Assembly: GCA_021234155.1 (NCBI GenBank)
Contig: JAJEKV010000056.1
Location: 4,077,330 to 4,141,329 of the forward strand
Direction of reading: 5' to 3'
From: Isoetes taiwanensis
Lineage: Eukaryota > Streptophyta > Lycopodiopsida > Isoetales > Isoetaceae
Length of the DNA stretch: 64,000 nt
This document shows, piece after piece, positions 12,035 through 22,374 of this stretch. Every line of letters begins with the position of its first letter. Within the stretch, counting starts at the first letter, position 1. The notes beneath the pieces were generated by a model. It was not told the origin of the DNA. It made no database searches and saw only the letters and a list, made by a program, of their open reading frames with translations. The position numbers were made by a program, and so were the translations under genes.

Positions 12035-12595
12035 TGTTGAAAATGTGAGTCATGTCATATTATAAGGAATGATTCAGGTTGTTGCAGTCAAATAAACCTT
12101 TAGTGAAGCTTATACACATGTAGATGGAAACTACAACATCCAAGAGCATCATTAGCATCATTGCAAACCTTAAGGCTATGGAAGTTGGCAAAATGTTAAT
12201 GGTAAGGTTGTGGTTAAAGATCTTAAAGGTTATAGTGGTAAACATTGAAGAAATAAGTTATATTAAATATTCAAAGGTTGAGCTCGAATATCGTTTTGAG
12301 AAAAACGCATGTGGGATATTTCGAATGAAGATTTTGCTTGAAAAAGAAAGTTGATCCGGCAATGCTAAACCGCCGGACTGTACTATTATAAGGTGGAGCA
12401 GAGCTTTGAAGAGGTATTCGGGTCCAAGGATACATAGACCCGTCTCATATATGATCGATGGAAATCGGTCAACATTGCTACAGGAACTCAGTCAATCCCT
12501 CTGCTACAGTGAATGGTTACAATAGTTGATGTTGGAATTTTTAATGGTTGGAGAAATATAATCTAGGGGAAGTTGTCTAGTGTGTTCTTGTTGTT
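12035..12595 (+). repeat. Copia 3' LTR, left part
   Basis: It matches 6930-7490 almost base for base. The match stops inside the run TCTTGTTGTT, where a LINE inserted. The remainder resumes at 15549. Confidence 0.92.
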
Positions 12596-13411
12596 TTTTT
12601 TTTTTTGAAGAACTGTGTCATCAATATATTAAAAGAATGGTAATGTTACAAAGCAAGTGAAGAGGAAGGAGAACTGCCCCAAAGAGACAGCGATACCTCG
12701 ACACTCCACAACAAACTCACAGAAAAACTGCAACTCTACTGCTGTACAAACCGACCATCACCATCTACAACACCCAAGAAGTCCCGCCAAATGGCAAACT
12801 TCCGCTCTACTACTCCCGGGAATACCAGAAAGCTTTGAAATAGCTTGTACCGAAGTCGAGGAATCGTGAGAGGCTGCAGTCGCTGAATCCCCCCGAAGAT
12901 CCAGCGGCCCGCTTAAATCAGCCACACCAACCAAGCCACGCGACGGATGCAAGGTTTCTTCGCCGCCAAGAGCTGCCAAGCACCGGATATACATGAAGCA
13001 AAGAAGCTGGCGGCTAGTCAATCTCACCGAAACAGAGCCCTAACCCAATCCCGGGCAGCCCGCAAGTGAGGGCATAAAACCGCACAATGCTCCACGGGCC
13101 TCACGATGAAGGCCACAACAAAGGGCGTAGAGGGCTCACACCCGCCTAAACCGACTCACAAGGGCATTCACCCTGATACAGCGGTGCACCATCTGCCACA
13201 GAAGCACCCTAACCTTCGATGGGGGAAGTGAGCTCCATGTCCACGTCCAAACCGAGCGCCATCGAGAACCCGGAAGCTGCAGAGACCACTTGCTCGAAGG
13301 GGCGGTGTGTCATGAATAGCCAAAGACACCGGTAAGAAGACCGCACAAAGCAAGAAGACACAACATCCGGATGAACCTTCCAAACATGCACCACCACATC
13401 ATCTTGAGGGA

Positions 13412-14317
13412 CTATAGGTATGTGTAGCGGAATAATCCCCGCCACGTGCTCCCGTGATAGCCAGGGCCACGCCCCCAGCGTAAAGCGAAGCTTGAAAGAA
13501 CTCCCACGGCTAGCTGACCACCCCAATACCAATCCTCCAAGGTGAGCACAATCAGCTTGCCTCCAACGGGCTCAAGGTCCGGAAAGCATGCATGGCAGAC
13601 CAAGGGCAAGTGCGCAGGGGGTAAAGGAACCCACAAGCAAGGAGAAGAGTGGTGATAAACTGAGGCATAATCTAGCTGGAAGAGCACACGCACATGATCC
13701 CAAGCCCGCAACACTCCTGTGAGAAAAGGGGATGCATGTGGGAAAGGCCGGAGACCATACAACAGTGCCCAGGGCAACTCCACATGCACAGACGGCTTCC
13801 CAAACGCTAGAATGCTCCAAACAAACTTGGAGACCAACACCTTACTATGCAGCGCTAAATCTAGAATGGCCAAGCCCCCATCCTCCCGGGGGCGGAGACA
13901 CTTCCACCAAGCCACTTTAACAACCGCCCCTTCATCATCCCCGCCACACACAAAATTTCGAACAATCTTATCCAAAGCCTGTATCTTACCCTCAGGAGCT
14001 AGCATCGCAGATGCTGTATTACAAAGTACTGACTTGGCAATAGTGATCCTACCTGCCATGGACAACTTGCTACCCTTCCACCAATTGAGGTGTTTCTGCA
14101 ATCCCTGCAAAATCTCATCCCACACCCTCCCCATGGAAACATCCCCTCCAAAGGGAATACCCAACAGCTTAGTACACACATTACCTGGAAGCACCTTCCA
14201 AGGGAATAGAGCCAAACAAGGGGGAGGCAGAGTCAGCTTGGCCCATAATGCGGAGCACTTACCCCAATTCAAAAGAATGCCTGAGGCCAAGGAGAAAGTA
14301 TCCAACAAACCCTTCAC
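13412..14317 (-). pseudogene. LINE ORF2, region after the RT
   Basis: This continues the RT frame past the TAG with LASGILLNWGKC, KLLGIPFG, WKGSKLSMAGRI and RPREDGGLAILDL, the usual thumb and connecting sequence of plant L1-type ORF2. The frame closes at 13412. Downstream, 12610-13411 holds further ORF2 and 3' UTR sequence in shifted frames. Nothing else is recognisable there. Confidence 0.88.
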
Positions 14318-14320
14318 ATT

Positions 14321-15175
14321 CTACAAATTCCTCTCTTCTGCCACCAAGAAGAGGAAAGTGTCATCGGCAAACTGGTTAATAATTTGCTGGCTATCATCCT
14401 GCATCCGAAGCCCATCCACCACTCCCTCCTCCATTGCAGCCAAAAACAACTGAGACAGTGCCTCTGCCATAATCGTAAACAAAAATGGCGCCAAAGGGCA
14501 CCCCTGACGCACCCCTCTGCCTAAGGAGAAAAAGGCGGAAGGTTCACCCTGGCACACCACCGTAGCCCGTGCTGACCTATGTAGCTTCATGACTGTCTCG
14601 GTAAAGCGTGGACCACAGCCCAACGCTAACATCATGGCAGACAAGAACTCCCAACGGACACTATCGTAAGCTTTGGCAAAGTCAAGCTTAAGATAGGCAA
14701 TGCCTTGCCCTGTTCTTCTGGCCCAATAAAGGCCCTCATAAGCTGCGGCAACATTAGTCAAAATGTTCCTCCCAGGGACAAACCCAGACTGCACTTTACT
14801 AATGGAAGAAGTCAACACCGGCTTCAACTTCTCTGCCAGGGCTTTCGCAATAATCTTATACACAGAGGACAACAAGGAGATGGGCCTCCAATCATTAATA
14901 GTAGAAGGCTGTTTAACCTTAGGAATCAAGGAAATGCATGTGGTATTCAAGATCCTATCCATTTGAGAAGACTGCAGCAACTCAAGGTACACCTGGTACA
15001 CTGACTCACCAGCCCACTCCCAATAAGTCTGAAAGAACTCCACAGGGATGCCATCCAGCCCAGGACATTTATCCTTGGCCATGCACATACATGCCGCCGC
15101 TAAATCCTCTCTGGAGAGCTCCTGCTCCAAGCTCTCACGCTGGTGAGGCAGAATAGATGGCTTAACAGCCCCCAA
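14321..15175 (-). pseudogene. LINE reverse transcriptase
   Basis: Motifs in order: KDKCPGLDGIPVEFFQ, CISLIPKV, INDWRPISLLSSVYKIIAK, SGFVPGRNI, YLKLDFAKAYDSVRWEFL (motif A with its Asp), GVRQGCPLAPFLF (motif B) and FADDTFLF (motif C, the catalytic FADD). The reading frame ends at a TAG (14321-14323) and continues in the same frame at 14317. It is therefore one ORF2 with a single nonsense codon, of the kind produced by C-to-T change at CAG. Confidence 0.93.
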
Positions 15176-15195
15176 AACAAGCTCCTACATCTCCT

Positions 15196-15534
15196 GCTCA
15201 TTCCCCGCCGAGAAGGCTGATTAGGGGCATAAACATTAACAATCCCCCACTCTTGCCCTCCCTCCAACCACTTAATGATTGCCCACCGACCAAACCTGTC
15301 TGCTGCAGAGTACGTGACCTGCACATCCATCCTCCAAGCAATAAGAGTACCCCCACTAGTCCGCCCAGAAGAAGAAGCAATAGAGGCAAACTGCCTACCA
15401 ACCATATTCATGAGCCTAGACATATCACCCCTGTGACACTTATGCTCCTGAATGCAAACAATATCAGGACGCAACTGCCGAAGTGCCAAAGAAACACGGG
15501 CCCTCTTACTACTAGAGGACCGCACCCCCCGCAC
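15196..15534 (-). pseudogene. LINE endonuclease fragment
   Basis: The frame reads NVRGVRSSS-type sequence followed by RPDIVCIQEHK, SGGTLIAW and GIVNVYAPN, which are early blocks of the APE-like endonuclease of plant LINEs. After YAPNQPSRRG the frame is lost. The later catalytic blocks (the GDFN and SDH motifs) are missing, and the RT frame begins within 25 bases. About two thirds of the endonuclease has therefore been deleted internally, beyond the 5' truncation. Confidence 0.85.
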
Positions 15535-15548
15535 ATTCCAACTGAGGA

Positions 15549-15706
15549 TCTTGTTGTTGAAGATCGAGTTGCAAGGAATTATTGACCATAATGTGGCTTC
15601 CTTGCTAGGGAGAAGAACTTGATCTAGATGTTGATGTTATTTTGAAGTTGTTAAAAGTTTGATTGCATGCTTAAGATTGAATGATAATAAGTGTGTAATT
15701 TTATTT
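15549..15706 (+). repeat. Copia 3' LTR, right part (truncated)
   Basis: After the duplicated TCTTGTTGTT, the sequence follows the 5' LTR from 7491 to about 7638 and then departs at TTTTATTT. The last roughly 58 LTR bases are absent. The next bases are the coding sequence of the interrupted host gene, so a deletion removed the element end and possibly some exon. Confidence 0.88.
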
Positions 15707-17033
15707 TGGTGGAGAAAATAAGAATTTGAGTAACAGAAAAATTGGAAAGCTACTTGATGTTCATCCAAGAAATATTACAGATGCTAAGAAAAACAGGGAA
15801 GAAATTGATTGCAATGGAGGAAAGTGGGTGTATTATTATTATTATTATTGTTATTATTATTATATAGCATTGCCCTGAGGGGCCTTAAAGACCAAAGAGC
15901 CTGAATACAGAGTATTTTCACATGATTTCAGATCTAAAAGATGTGACTCTATCTTAGATTCAATTATTACACTTGTACAAACATTTTGGACCTCAAACAC
16001 TAGAGTTTCTCCAAATACTAAGGATGTAAAATTTAGAAGACTAGAAAGAAATATTAGAGAGGAGCATGCAGCACATTATCAGGTTGGTATCTCTTCTTAT
16101 CTCTTTCTTTGAGCTTTTTATAGTTGAGGTTTTCAATAACAGTTTGCTATAGTGGTTGGATTAAAAGTTTATATCAGGTATATCTCTTTAGAGTTCTGCT
16201 GCATCAATTATTGAGCTACAATGGTTTATAGTCTAGCCATAGTGGCTTGTCTTTAACTATAGTTCCATTTGTGCCCTTGATCTTCAATGGTTATTTTCCA
16301 ACTATAAGTGATTTGTTTTCAAACCGAGTGTATTCTTGGAGATATAGTGGATCTCAAACCATATTCACACATAGTTTGAGTGCAACTATATAATGGTGTG
16401 AGTGTTTCAACATAGTTCGGGTGCAGCCATAATGGTGTGTGCTTTAAACATAGTTCGAGTGCACTTTTGGAACTACAGTGGTAGTAGTAAGTGGAAGATT
16501 GTAGTAAGTGGTATACAGTAACAGTTATGGTTTGTAGTAGTAAGTGGTATACAGTAGTAGTTATGGTTTGTATTCCTCTTTTGTGGTATACTTTGAGAGT
16601 TCTTTTGCATGCTAACACATATATTCTTACAGATGCAATTGTACGAACGGTTCAAAGAAGAATACCCTGAAGCTAAGGTAGGAGCAAGATCTTTTCAAAA
16701 GTTAAAACCATGGTTTGTGGTGAAGCTAAAAGACTATAATACATGCTATTGTATTCATCATGTTAGGCTTGGAATGCTGCTTGATGGATCAAAACAATGA
16801 GAAGGAAGCATTCTGAACCTTGTGAATGTACTTGTAGTGTATGTGAACCTCACCATACGTGCACTTGTAATGCTCACGCGTTAATATTCTCTTCAACACA
16901 TGAGTTATGGAGGTGCATTGTTTGTCCAATTATGGTACTTGTCAGAATTGTGGCATCTCCAAGTTGCATATATGTCCTCTGAATTGAGTGATGCAGAGCT
17001 GAATTAGGAGTATTTGGACTATGAGGGTGAGGA
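15707..17033 (+). pseudogene. Middle exons of the transposase-like gene
   Basis: Several pieces match one family in order. At about 15709-15840 the frame reads ENKNLSNRKIGKLLDVHPRN. At about 15942-16083, ending at a CAG/GT donor, it reads TLVQTFWTSNTRVSPNTKD and then REEHAAHYQ. At 16634-16800, after a TTACAG acceptor, it reads LYERFKEEYPEAKVGARSF followed by KPWFVVKLKDYNTCYCIHH. At 16800-16990 there is a Cys-rich stretch (CECTCSVCEPHHTCTC, then CQNCG in another frame). The frames shift and an early TGA lies at 16798, so the copy is damaged. A (TTA)n run at 15833-15863 sits in the first piece. The likely layout is a helix-turn-helix-like N-terminus, a spacer and Cys clusters preceding the catalytic core. 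Confidence 0.55.
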
Positions 17034-18449
17034 TTGGGCAAGAATGGGAAACCAAGGAAGATTATGAAGCATCAATACAAAAAGACCACTTCTAGAGAAT
17101 TTGTGGAGAAGTTACGTGATAGATTAAAGAGGTTTCCTTTGCATAACTTTAGGTACAAATGGCAAGACAAGCAATTTCGTGAGCTGCTGGAAAATCTACC
17201 CTCAGATGTAGTGGTCTCAGTGGTGGATTTTGCCGAGAACTACACCTTCAAAGAACGGGTTGAAGTGCAATCTCAGTATTGGTGCAGCATTCAGGTAACA
17301 ATCCTTGTTCGCATTACTTATCATGTGGATGAAAGTGGGCAAGTCATAAAAGAAACACACTTCTATATCTCTGATGACAAGAAGCATGATACTCTCTTTG
17401 TACAACATTGTTTTAAGATGCATTTCAGGTACATGGAGGCCAAAGGGCTAAAACCCAAAAGGCATTGGGTCTGGTCTGATGGAGCTGCATCACAATTTAA
17501 GGCAGCTCGTCCAATGTATTTTGTTCCCCGGTACTCAGTTGAAACACAGGTACAGATGATGTGGAGTTTTTTTGGTTCAAACCACGGTAAAGGCGAGCAC
17601 GATGGCAAGGCTGCAGAACTGAAGAGTTGGATTAGAATGATGCAACTCTTGTTTCCTGAGATAAAGCTTGAAAATGCACATGACGTTGTGGAGGCAGCTG
17701 CAAAAAAAATTTCCCATGGAATTTCTTCCACTTACTCACAACAAGATACTGTAAGAAGATATTTTTGGGAAGTTACAGATGTTGACAGGTCTAAGGCATG
17801 GGGCGCAAACACAATAAAGGATACAAGAAACATTCATTGTGTTCATGTCTTCAATCTTCAGTCCAACACAATGTTGCATACTCGCAAGTTATCATGCTTT
17901 TGTAGTTGCTGCTTGGATGGACATTGGGATAGATGTGAGAACAAGGGATACGTTGATGGATGGGAGTTAATGGTAGTAGAGCCTACCAATTTAGCTGAAT
18001 CTGATATGGTGGAGAGCCGGAAGTCTCAAAGAGCTCTATTCTCTACTAAGTCAGATGCCTTAGCTAGTGCAGTTAAAGTGGGCGATAACTTTGCAGTTGT
18101 TGCACCCAAAGATAATGGAGAAGGATCTGATTTTTGGATGGTGAAATGCACAAGAGAGATGCATTCTATTGAGTCAGATTTTGAAAAGAATGGTGTATGG
18201 TTTTTAAAAGGTGAAAGTGTCCTAGAAGGCATATATTATAGAAAGCTTCAAAGAACCCGATCATCATACGAACTTTGTAGGAATGAAGAAAAAACCAGAG
18301 AGTTTGCAACACAAGTCTGCGCTATTCGAGTTTCCATGGTACGAGCTAAGCATCATGTCAAAGGGAGTTCTGAGATATTCACACTTGATGAGAATGATGC
18401 AGAGAAAATCAGAGATAATATGCCTGATGTGCTAAGTGATGAAGAATGA
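17034..18449 (+). CDS. DDE-transposase-like protein, core and C-terminal domains
   Basis: A clean 471-codon frame. Residues 60-200 carry three spaced acidic motifs typical of an RNase H-like core: VVDFAENYTF (Asp65), WVWSDGAASQFK (Asp149) and SNHGKGEHDGKAAELK (about 183-196). The same pattern (xxxENYxx, SDGxxxQ[YF]K, HGKGxxDG) occurs in uncharacterised animal and plant proteins that I believe are transposase-derived. I cannot name the superfamily. Cysteines at about 288-301 (CFCSCCLDGHWDRC) may bind metal. Residues 335-430 (VGDNFAVVAP ... DFWMVKC ... YRKLQRTRSSYELC) form a C-terminal domain resembled by the ORF at 63451-63950. The true start lies upstream in earlier, damaged exons, so the ATG at 17034 is only the start of the open stretch. 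It could be a decaying transposon or a domesticated gene. Confidence 0.6.
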   Translation: MGKNGKPRKIMKHQYKKTTSREFVEKLRDRLKRFPLHNFRYKWQDKQFRELLENLPSDVVVSVVDFAENYTFKERVEVQSQYWCSIQVTILVRITYHVDESGQVIKETHFYISDDKKHDTLFVQHCFKMHFRYMEAKGLKPKRHWVWSDGAASQFKAARPMYFVPRYSVETQVQMMWSFFGSNHGKGEHDGKAAELKSWIRMMQLLFPEIKLENAHDVVEAAAKKISHGISSTYSQQDTVRRYFWEVTDVDRSKAWGANTIKDTRNIHCVHVFNLQSNTMLHTRKLSCFCSCCLDGHWDRCENKGYVDGWELMVVEPTNLAESDMVESRKSQRALFSTKSDALASAVKVGDNFAVVAPKDNGEGSDFWMVKCTREMHSIESDFEKNGVWFLKGESVLEGIYYRKLQRTRSSYELCRNEEKTREFATQVCAIRVSMVRAKHHVKGSSEIFTLDENDAEKIRDNMPDVLSDEE

Positions 18450-18701
18450 GTTGATAAGTTGAGGAGCAGTATATTTGAAGCTATAAGACAAGCAGATTGA
18501 AGGGTCTGCAATGCCAGAAAATAGATTGATGTAACTCTTTTTTTTGTTGTTCATGTTTGATTTTTCATAATCAAGAAAACACTTATTTGAAGTCAAATTT
18601 TGGACTTATATTGTACTATTCGTTGCATCTTGAATATCAGATATGTATCATATGTGATCAGACTTATATCCATGCTCTATTTTGGAAATATCAGAATTGT
18701 G
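18450..18701. other. 3' flank of transposase-like gene
   Basis: AT-rich 3' flank with TTTTTTT near 18540. It includes a segment (18640-18700) repeated at 18857-18920 on the other side of the microsatellite. No coding signal seen. Confidence 0.5.
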
Positions 18702-18840
18702 TATTTGTATTTGTATTTGTATTTGTATTTGTATTTGTATTTGTATTTGTATTTGTATTTGTATTTGTATTTGTATTTGTATTTGTATTTGTATTTGTAT
18801 TTGTATTTCTATTTGTATTTGTATTTGTATTTGTATTTGT
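18702..18840. repeat. (TATTTG)n microsatellite
   Basis: About 23 copies of TATTTG, one with an internal variant (TATTTC). The unit length is a multiple of three and no frame contains a stop, so it opens long artificial reading frames on both strands. The flanks (18640-18700 and 18857-18920) are direct repeats of each other, so the array expanded inside a duplicated segment. Confidence 0.97.
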
Positions 18841-19039
18841 AGCATCTCGAGTTCAAATATGTATCATATGTGAATATCAGACTTATATCCCTGCTCTCTT
18901 TTCGAAATATCAGAATTGTTACAGAATCCCTGCTTTCATCAATGGTTACATGGGTGTATTGGGAGGGCATGGGATGCCTTCTTCGATGCATGGGGGAGAC
19001 TTTGCTTGGATCTATGTGCAAATTTAGGTTGGATTGGAT

Positions 19040-19690
19040 GTTCAAGGCAAGAGAAACCCCCTTTCCGTGAGCATCCATTCCTTTTTGCCAAATTTTCGTT
19101 CAATCTACATTGTTTGCATTGTTAGATTATTTAGGATTTAGGGTCAAATGCCACATGGACTACAATTGCCACATGCCCACCAGAGAGTGCCAAATATATT
19201 CCGAAAACCCATTCCTTTTGCCAAAAATTCCCATAGGGTTTAATGAACATGTTGAAGAACATGTCTAAGAACATGCATAGGGTTTAATGAACATGTTTAA
19301 CAACAAACATATAGGGTATAATGAACACGTTAAAGAACATAAAATTGTTTCTCCACGTTTGCTCAATGATAGAGTGGGTGTGTATGGTTGAATTTGCTTA
19401 GTGACCTTTGTGATCTTCTTGCCAAATTATGGAAAGATGGGAAAAAGACACCCCCTTTCCATAAACATCAATGCCTTATGTAAAATTTTTAATTAATCCC
19501 ATAGGCGTTAATGAACATGTTAAAGAATAAGTTTGAGAACATGTTTAAGAACATGCATAGGGTTTAATGAACATGTTAAAGAACATAAAATTGTTTCTTC
19601 ACATTTGCTCAACAATAGAGTGGGAGTGTATGGTTGAATTTGCTTAGTGACTTTTGTGATCTCCTTGCCAAATTATCTAGCTGAAGTTAT
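19040..19690. repeat. Degenerate direct repeats, about 245-bp period
   Basis: The segment around 19355-19430 (TTTGCTCAATGATAGAGTGG and on to CTTGCCAAATTAT) recurs at 19600-19675. The motifs CATAGGGTTTAATGAACATG and CCCCCTTTCC also recur. No coding content is visible. It looks like an eroded two-copy or three-copy tandem repeat. Confidence 0.65.
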
Positions 19691-19941
19691 GCAATCAACT
19701 GTCATTGAATATATGCATTTTGTGAAATCTAAGATCTTAGCATACTAAGTTGTTATCTACCTATTGATTTTTTTGATATTGGTAGTCTATAAACATGAAC
19801 ATATCGATAAACATGAACCCATATAGAACATTTGATTATAACTATTGGATTTCATCTATCTAAATATTGATTTTTGCCTTAGTTTCAATTAAAAAAAGGT
19901 TACTTATTATTGGGCTCGACTTTTGAGGCCTGCATTCAATT

Positions 19942-20283
19942 ATGCATGCAGCAGTTCGAGTGAGGAAATTCAAGGACAAAGAAAGTTCACCCATCGATCA
20001 CTCTTCTTCGACTTCGAGGATTAGGAATATGGCCAGGTTCAAAATCACCGTCAGGGCACCCATGGAGGAATCAATCGGTTCCAGCCCTCCGGGCAGGAAA
20101 CTGAAGATTGTGGCCAAGTTTTCTTGTCTAGAGGTGAATAAGTTACAGAGAAAAGGAGCTGCAGTCTCATCTAAGGTCCAGCAGTGGATAGACCGTGTGC
20201 ATGCAACTGATGAGCGCCTTCTGGAGATGGTTGTACTAGCTGAGGGCATTGTTGCGCTGAAGATGCCTCGACTTCATAAGTAG
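19942..20283 (+). CDS. Small hypothetical ORF
   Basis: A 113-codon frame with a basic, serine-rich N-terminal part (RFKITVRAP, GRKLKIVAKFSCLEVNKLQRK) and a helical C-terminal part (KVQQWIDRVHATDERLLEMV). Composition is protein-like, but I recognise no domain, no start context and no paralog here. It could equally be a chance frame. Confidence 0.25.
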   Translation: MHAAVRVRKFKDKESSPIDHSSSTSRIRNMARFKITVRAPMEESIGSSPPGRKLKIVAKFSCLEVNKLQRKGAAVSSKVQQWIDRVHATDERLLEMVVLAEGIVALKMPRLHK

Positions 20284-20792
20284 GATGTGGCTTAATAGGA
20301 TCTCGGCTAAATATATCTGAAATCTTCTTATTTTCTCGGCTATGTATGGATAAATTTTGGTGTAAATGTTGATGTAAAGGAATGCACAGTCTCTTTTTCT
20401 GCAACTCCTACTTAATACTGTCAAAGGTAATACTAAAACTAAACTCGTTACAATTGATACACTTCCAAACCAGAGCAGATTATATTCATTCAAGAGCAAT
20501 AGTACATGCAGATCACTCATTGGATCTGTTCTTGAATAAGAGGATTTCCAGCATTTTAGCATAAACTCACAACATGGAGTTCATAGTTCTTCAACTTTTG
20601 CTTAATAACATACTTCTTCAGCTTCTTCATATCATAAATGTCTTCAACATTCCTTACTCCAAAAACTTCAAGCTAATTGAAATAGTAAAACCTGTAAAAT
20701 TGTACTCCCTATTCAACTGTCATATTGATTCAACTGTCATATTGCAATTTAAATCCAGATATCAAATATAAGAATCAAAACACAATGATATT

Positions 20793-21559
20793 TTAAACCA
20801 TTCTTTTCGTCAACAATTCAATTATTGAATCAGAAATATCATCCAACCAATTAGTAATAGGATGATCTCGAACATAGTCTACAATGTTATTTGAGTCTCT
20901 CAAGCCCTCCAACCATGGCTTCAGTTGGTTCAATAGGAATGACCTATCCCTGCGTTCTGGATGGAAAGAGATTGGTGTGATCATAGTATGAGGGCTATTC
21001 TTATATCCTTTACATTGGTGATCATCAACCATCAAGGTATTCAATGTGTTATAAAATCCTCCAAGCTCTTTGTCCTTGTATACTTTCTGCAACAGTTTCA
21101 AGCTTATGTTGACTTTCTGATACTTAAAACCTACCTTCATGCACTTATCAACACCCCATTCAAACACCAACTTCTTCTTCAATTTTGCAGGAAATACCTT
21201 ACTGGTGATTGACTTCAAACTTGCAACATCCAAATCAGACCACATGGCAATGTCAAAGTGTTCACTGCACCATCTCAAAAACTCTATTGCATTTGGCCTT
21301 AAAATAACGAGCTTGCTCTTTGATAGATGCTGAGGCACTGTTCCCTCTTCGGGAATGCAAGTTGGGATCCCTTTGTCTCATACATTTTACCAAGCACTCC
21401 ATTGAAATCAAATATAATTAGCTTTCTCGACAACCTGATTTTCTTTAAAGGAGGTGGAGGAGATGATACAGAATCTGTTTCAGCATCTACATGTCCAGAA
21501 CTTGCTCTGCTTGCATCATTGCAATAGTGTCCTAGCCTATCACTTCCTGTTTGATGCAA
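20793..21559 (-). pseudogene. FCP1/NLI-interacting-factor-like phosphatase domain, frameshifted
   Basis: Two overlapping frames together make one HAD-fold domain of the FCP1/SCP type. Frame one (21559 down to about 21380) has KLIIFDFNGVLGKMY, the nucleophile motif. Its second acidic position is Asn (DFNG), as in a plant subfamily with DLNG-type motifs, so the acid/base residue may be absent. Frame two (about 21375 to 20793) has PNAIEFLRWCSEHFDIAMWS (motif II), TLMVDDHQCKGYKN (the terminal Asp pair) and a tail ending near DSIIELLTKRMV. The join near 21375 needs a one-base shift in or after TATGAGACAAAGG. It is the C-terminal domain of the gene running from 24813. Confidence 0.75.
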
Positions 21560-22374
21560 GCATAGAAAAACACATAAGAAAATACAAGCTTCAAATGCAT
21601 TTCCCTAATAAATCATAGCATACCTTGTCTTTCAAGTGACATATTGTTTGCATTCTTGGTCTTCTTTGGAGTTGCATCTTCAATTCTACTTGAGGCTGCA
21701 CAAACTCCACAAAATATCAAAACCATTAGAGAGCTCAATGGTTAAATTTCTAACTTGATTGCACTCATCTAAGCATATGTTCCAAAATCAATTAAATTTA
21801 ACAGTGATTTAGCTAGATTAGCATACCATTGAGCATTACACCATCACACATTGATGAACTTCTCATTTCCAAATGCTTCTACACTCTTTGATCATCAAAA
21901 ATAGTCCTCTCTATTAATGCACAGCAGGATGTTTGATTAGATCATGATGAAATTTGAGAATCAAGTTATTAAAACCATAATTATTAGAACTTACCTATTG
22001 ACAATTCCCGATCTCCAATGGTGGCTTCTTCTGATATGGGAAAGCTCTCTCCTACAACTCAAAAACTTGTGTAAATAGATGCAAATATAAAGTGTGGACT
22101 CTAGCATTGGACTCGAAATACCTTTCTCGTTGTGGGGCAAAACCTCTGCATTGGTTAGTTTGCTTATATATCCACTCGATGGAGTAATAAACGGACCTGT
22201 TGAAACACCTTAGTACAGTTTACCATCTACCATTTTCTGTACTATAAAGATTGCTTGTACATAAAGATACATAGCACTTACTTGAGGCATATAGATCTGT
22301 TTCAATTTCTTTCCCATTATGTTGCAGCTCTTGAACATGATTAGGGCCATGAAGCTTGGCTGTTACAGTCATCT

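Larger units (their letters stand above)
12596..15548 (-). mobile_element. 5'-truncated LINE inserted in the Copia 3' LTR
   Basis: A poly-T run at 12594-12606 is the poly-A tail of a minus-strand element. The ten bases TCTTGTTGTT occur at 12586-12595 and again at 15549-15558, a target-site duplication; the undisturbed site is in the 5' LTR. The element carries an N-terminal piece of an APE-type endonuclease, a reverse transcriptase and the region after it. It lacks ORF1 and the rest of its 5' part, typical of target-primed reverse transcription. The endonuclease is also internally deleted. Confidence 0.93.
6930..15706 (+). mobile_element. Ty1-copia retrotransposon, nested and defective
   Basis: The element has a 767-bp 5' LTR, a primer-binding site, one gag-pol frame in the Copia order (protease, integrase, RT, RNase H), a purine tract and a 3' LTR. 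The 3' LTR is interrupted by a LINE (12596-15548) and lacks about the last 58 bp, so no target-site duplication can be scored. The LTRs differ at about five positions over some 650 compared bases, all transitions, which implies a fairly recent insertion. It landed inside the transposase-like gene whose halves lie at 6495-6929 and 15707-18449. Coding lesions are listed under the gag-pol entry. Confidence 0.93.

Noticed and set aside
12060-12354. Short LTR frames present in both LTRs (METTTSKSIISIIANLK on plus, MFTTITFKIFNHNL on minus)
   Set aside because: They are duplicated because they lie in the LTR; no sign of selection as proteins.
13719-14453. 244-codon plus-strand frame inside the LINE
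   Set aside because: Antisense of LINE ORF2; no independent support.
15833-15863. (TTA)n as a LINE 3' tail of the type ending in TTA repeats
   Set aside because: It sits inside coding-like sequence of the transposase-like gene, with no LINE sequence to its left apart from the LTR.
18557-19027. Open frames over the TATTTG run (Val-Phe, Tyr-Leu and Cys-Ile repeats)
   Set aside because: The six-base unit has no stop in several frames; composition artefact.
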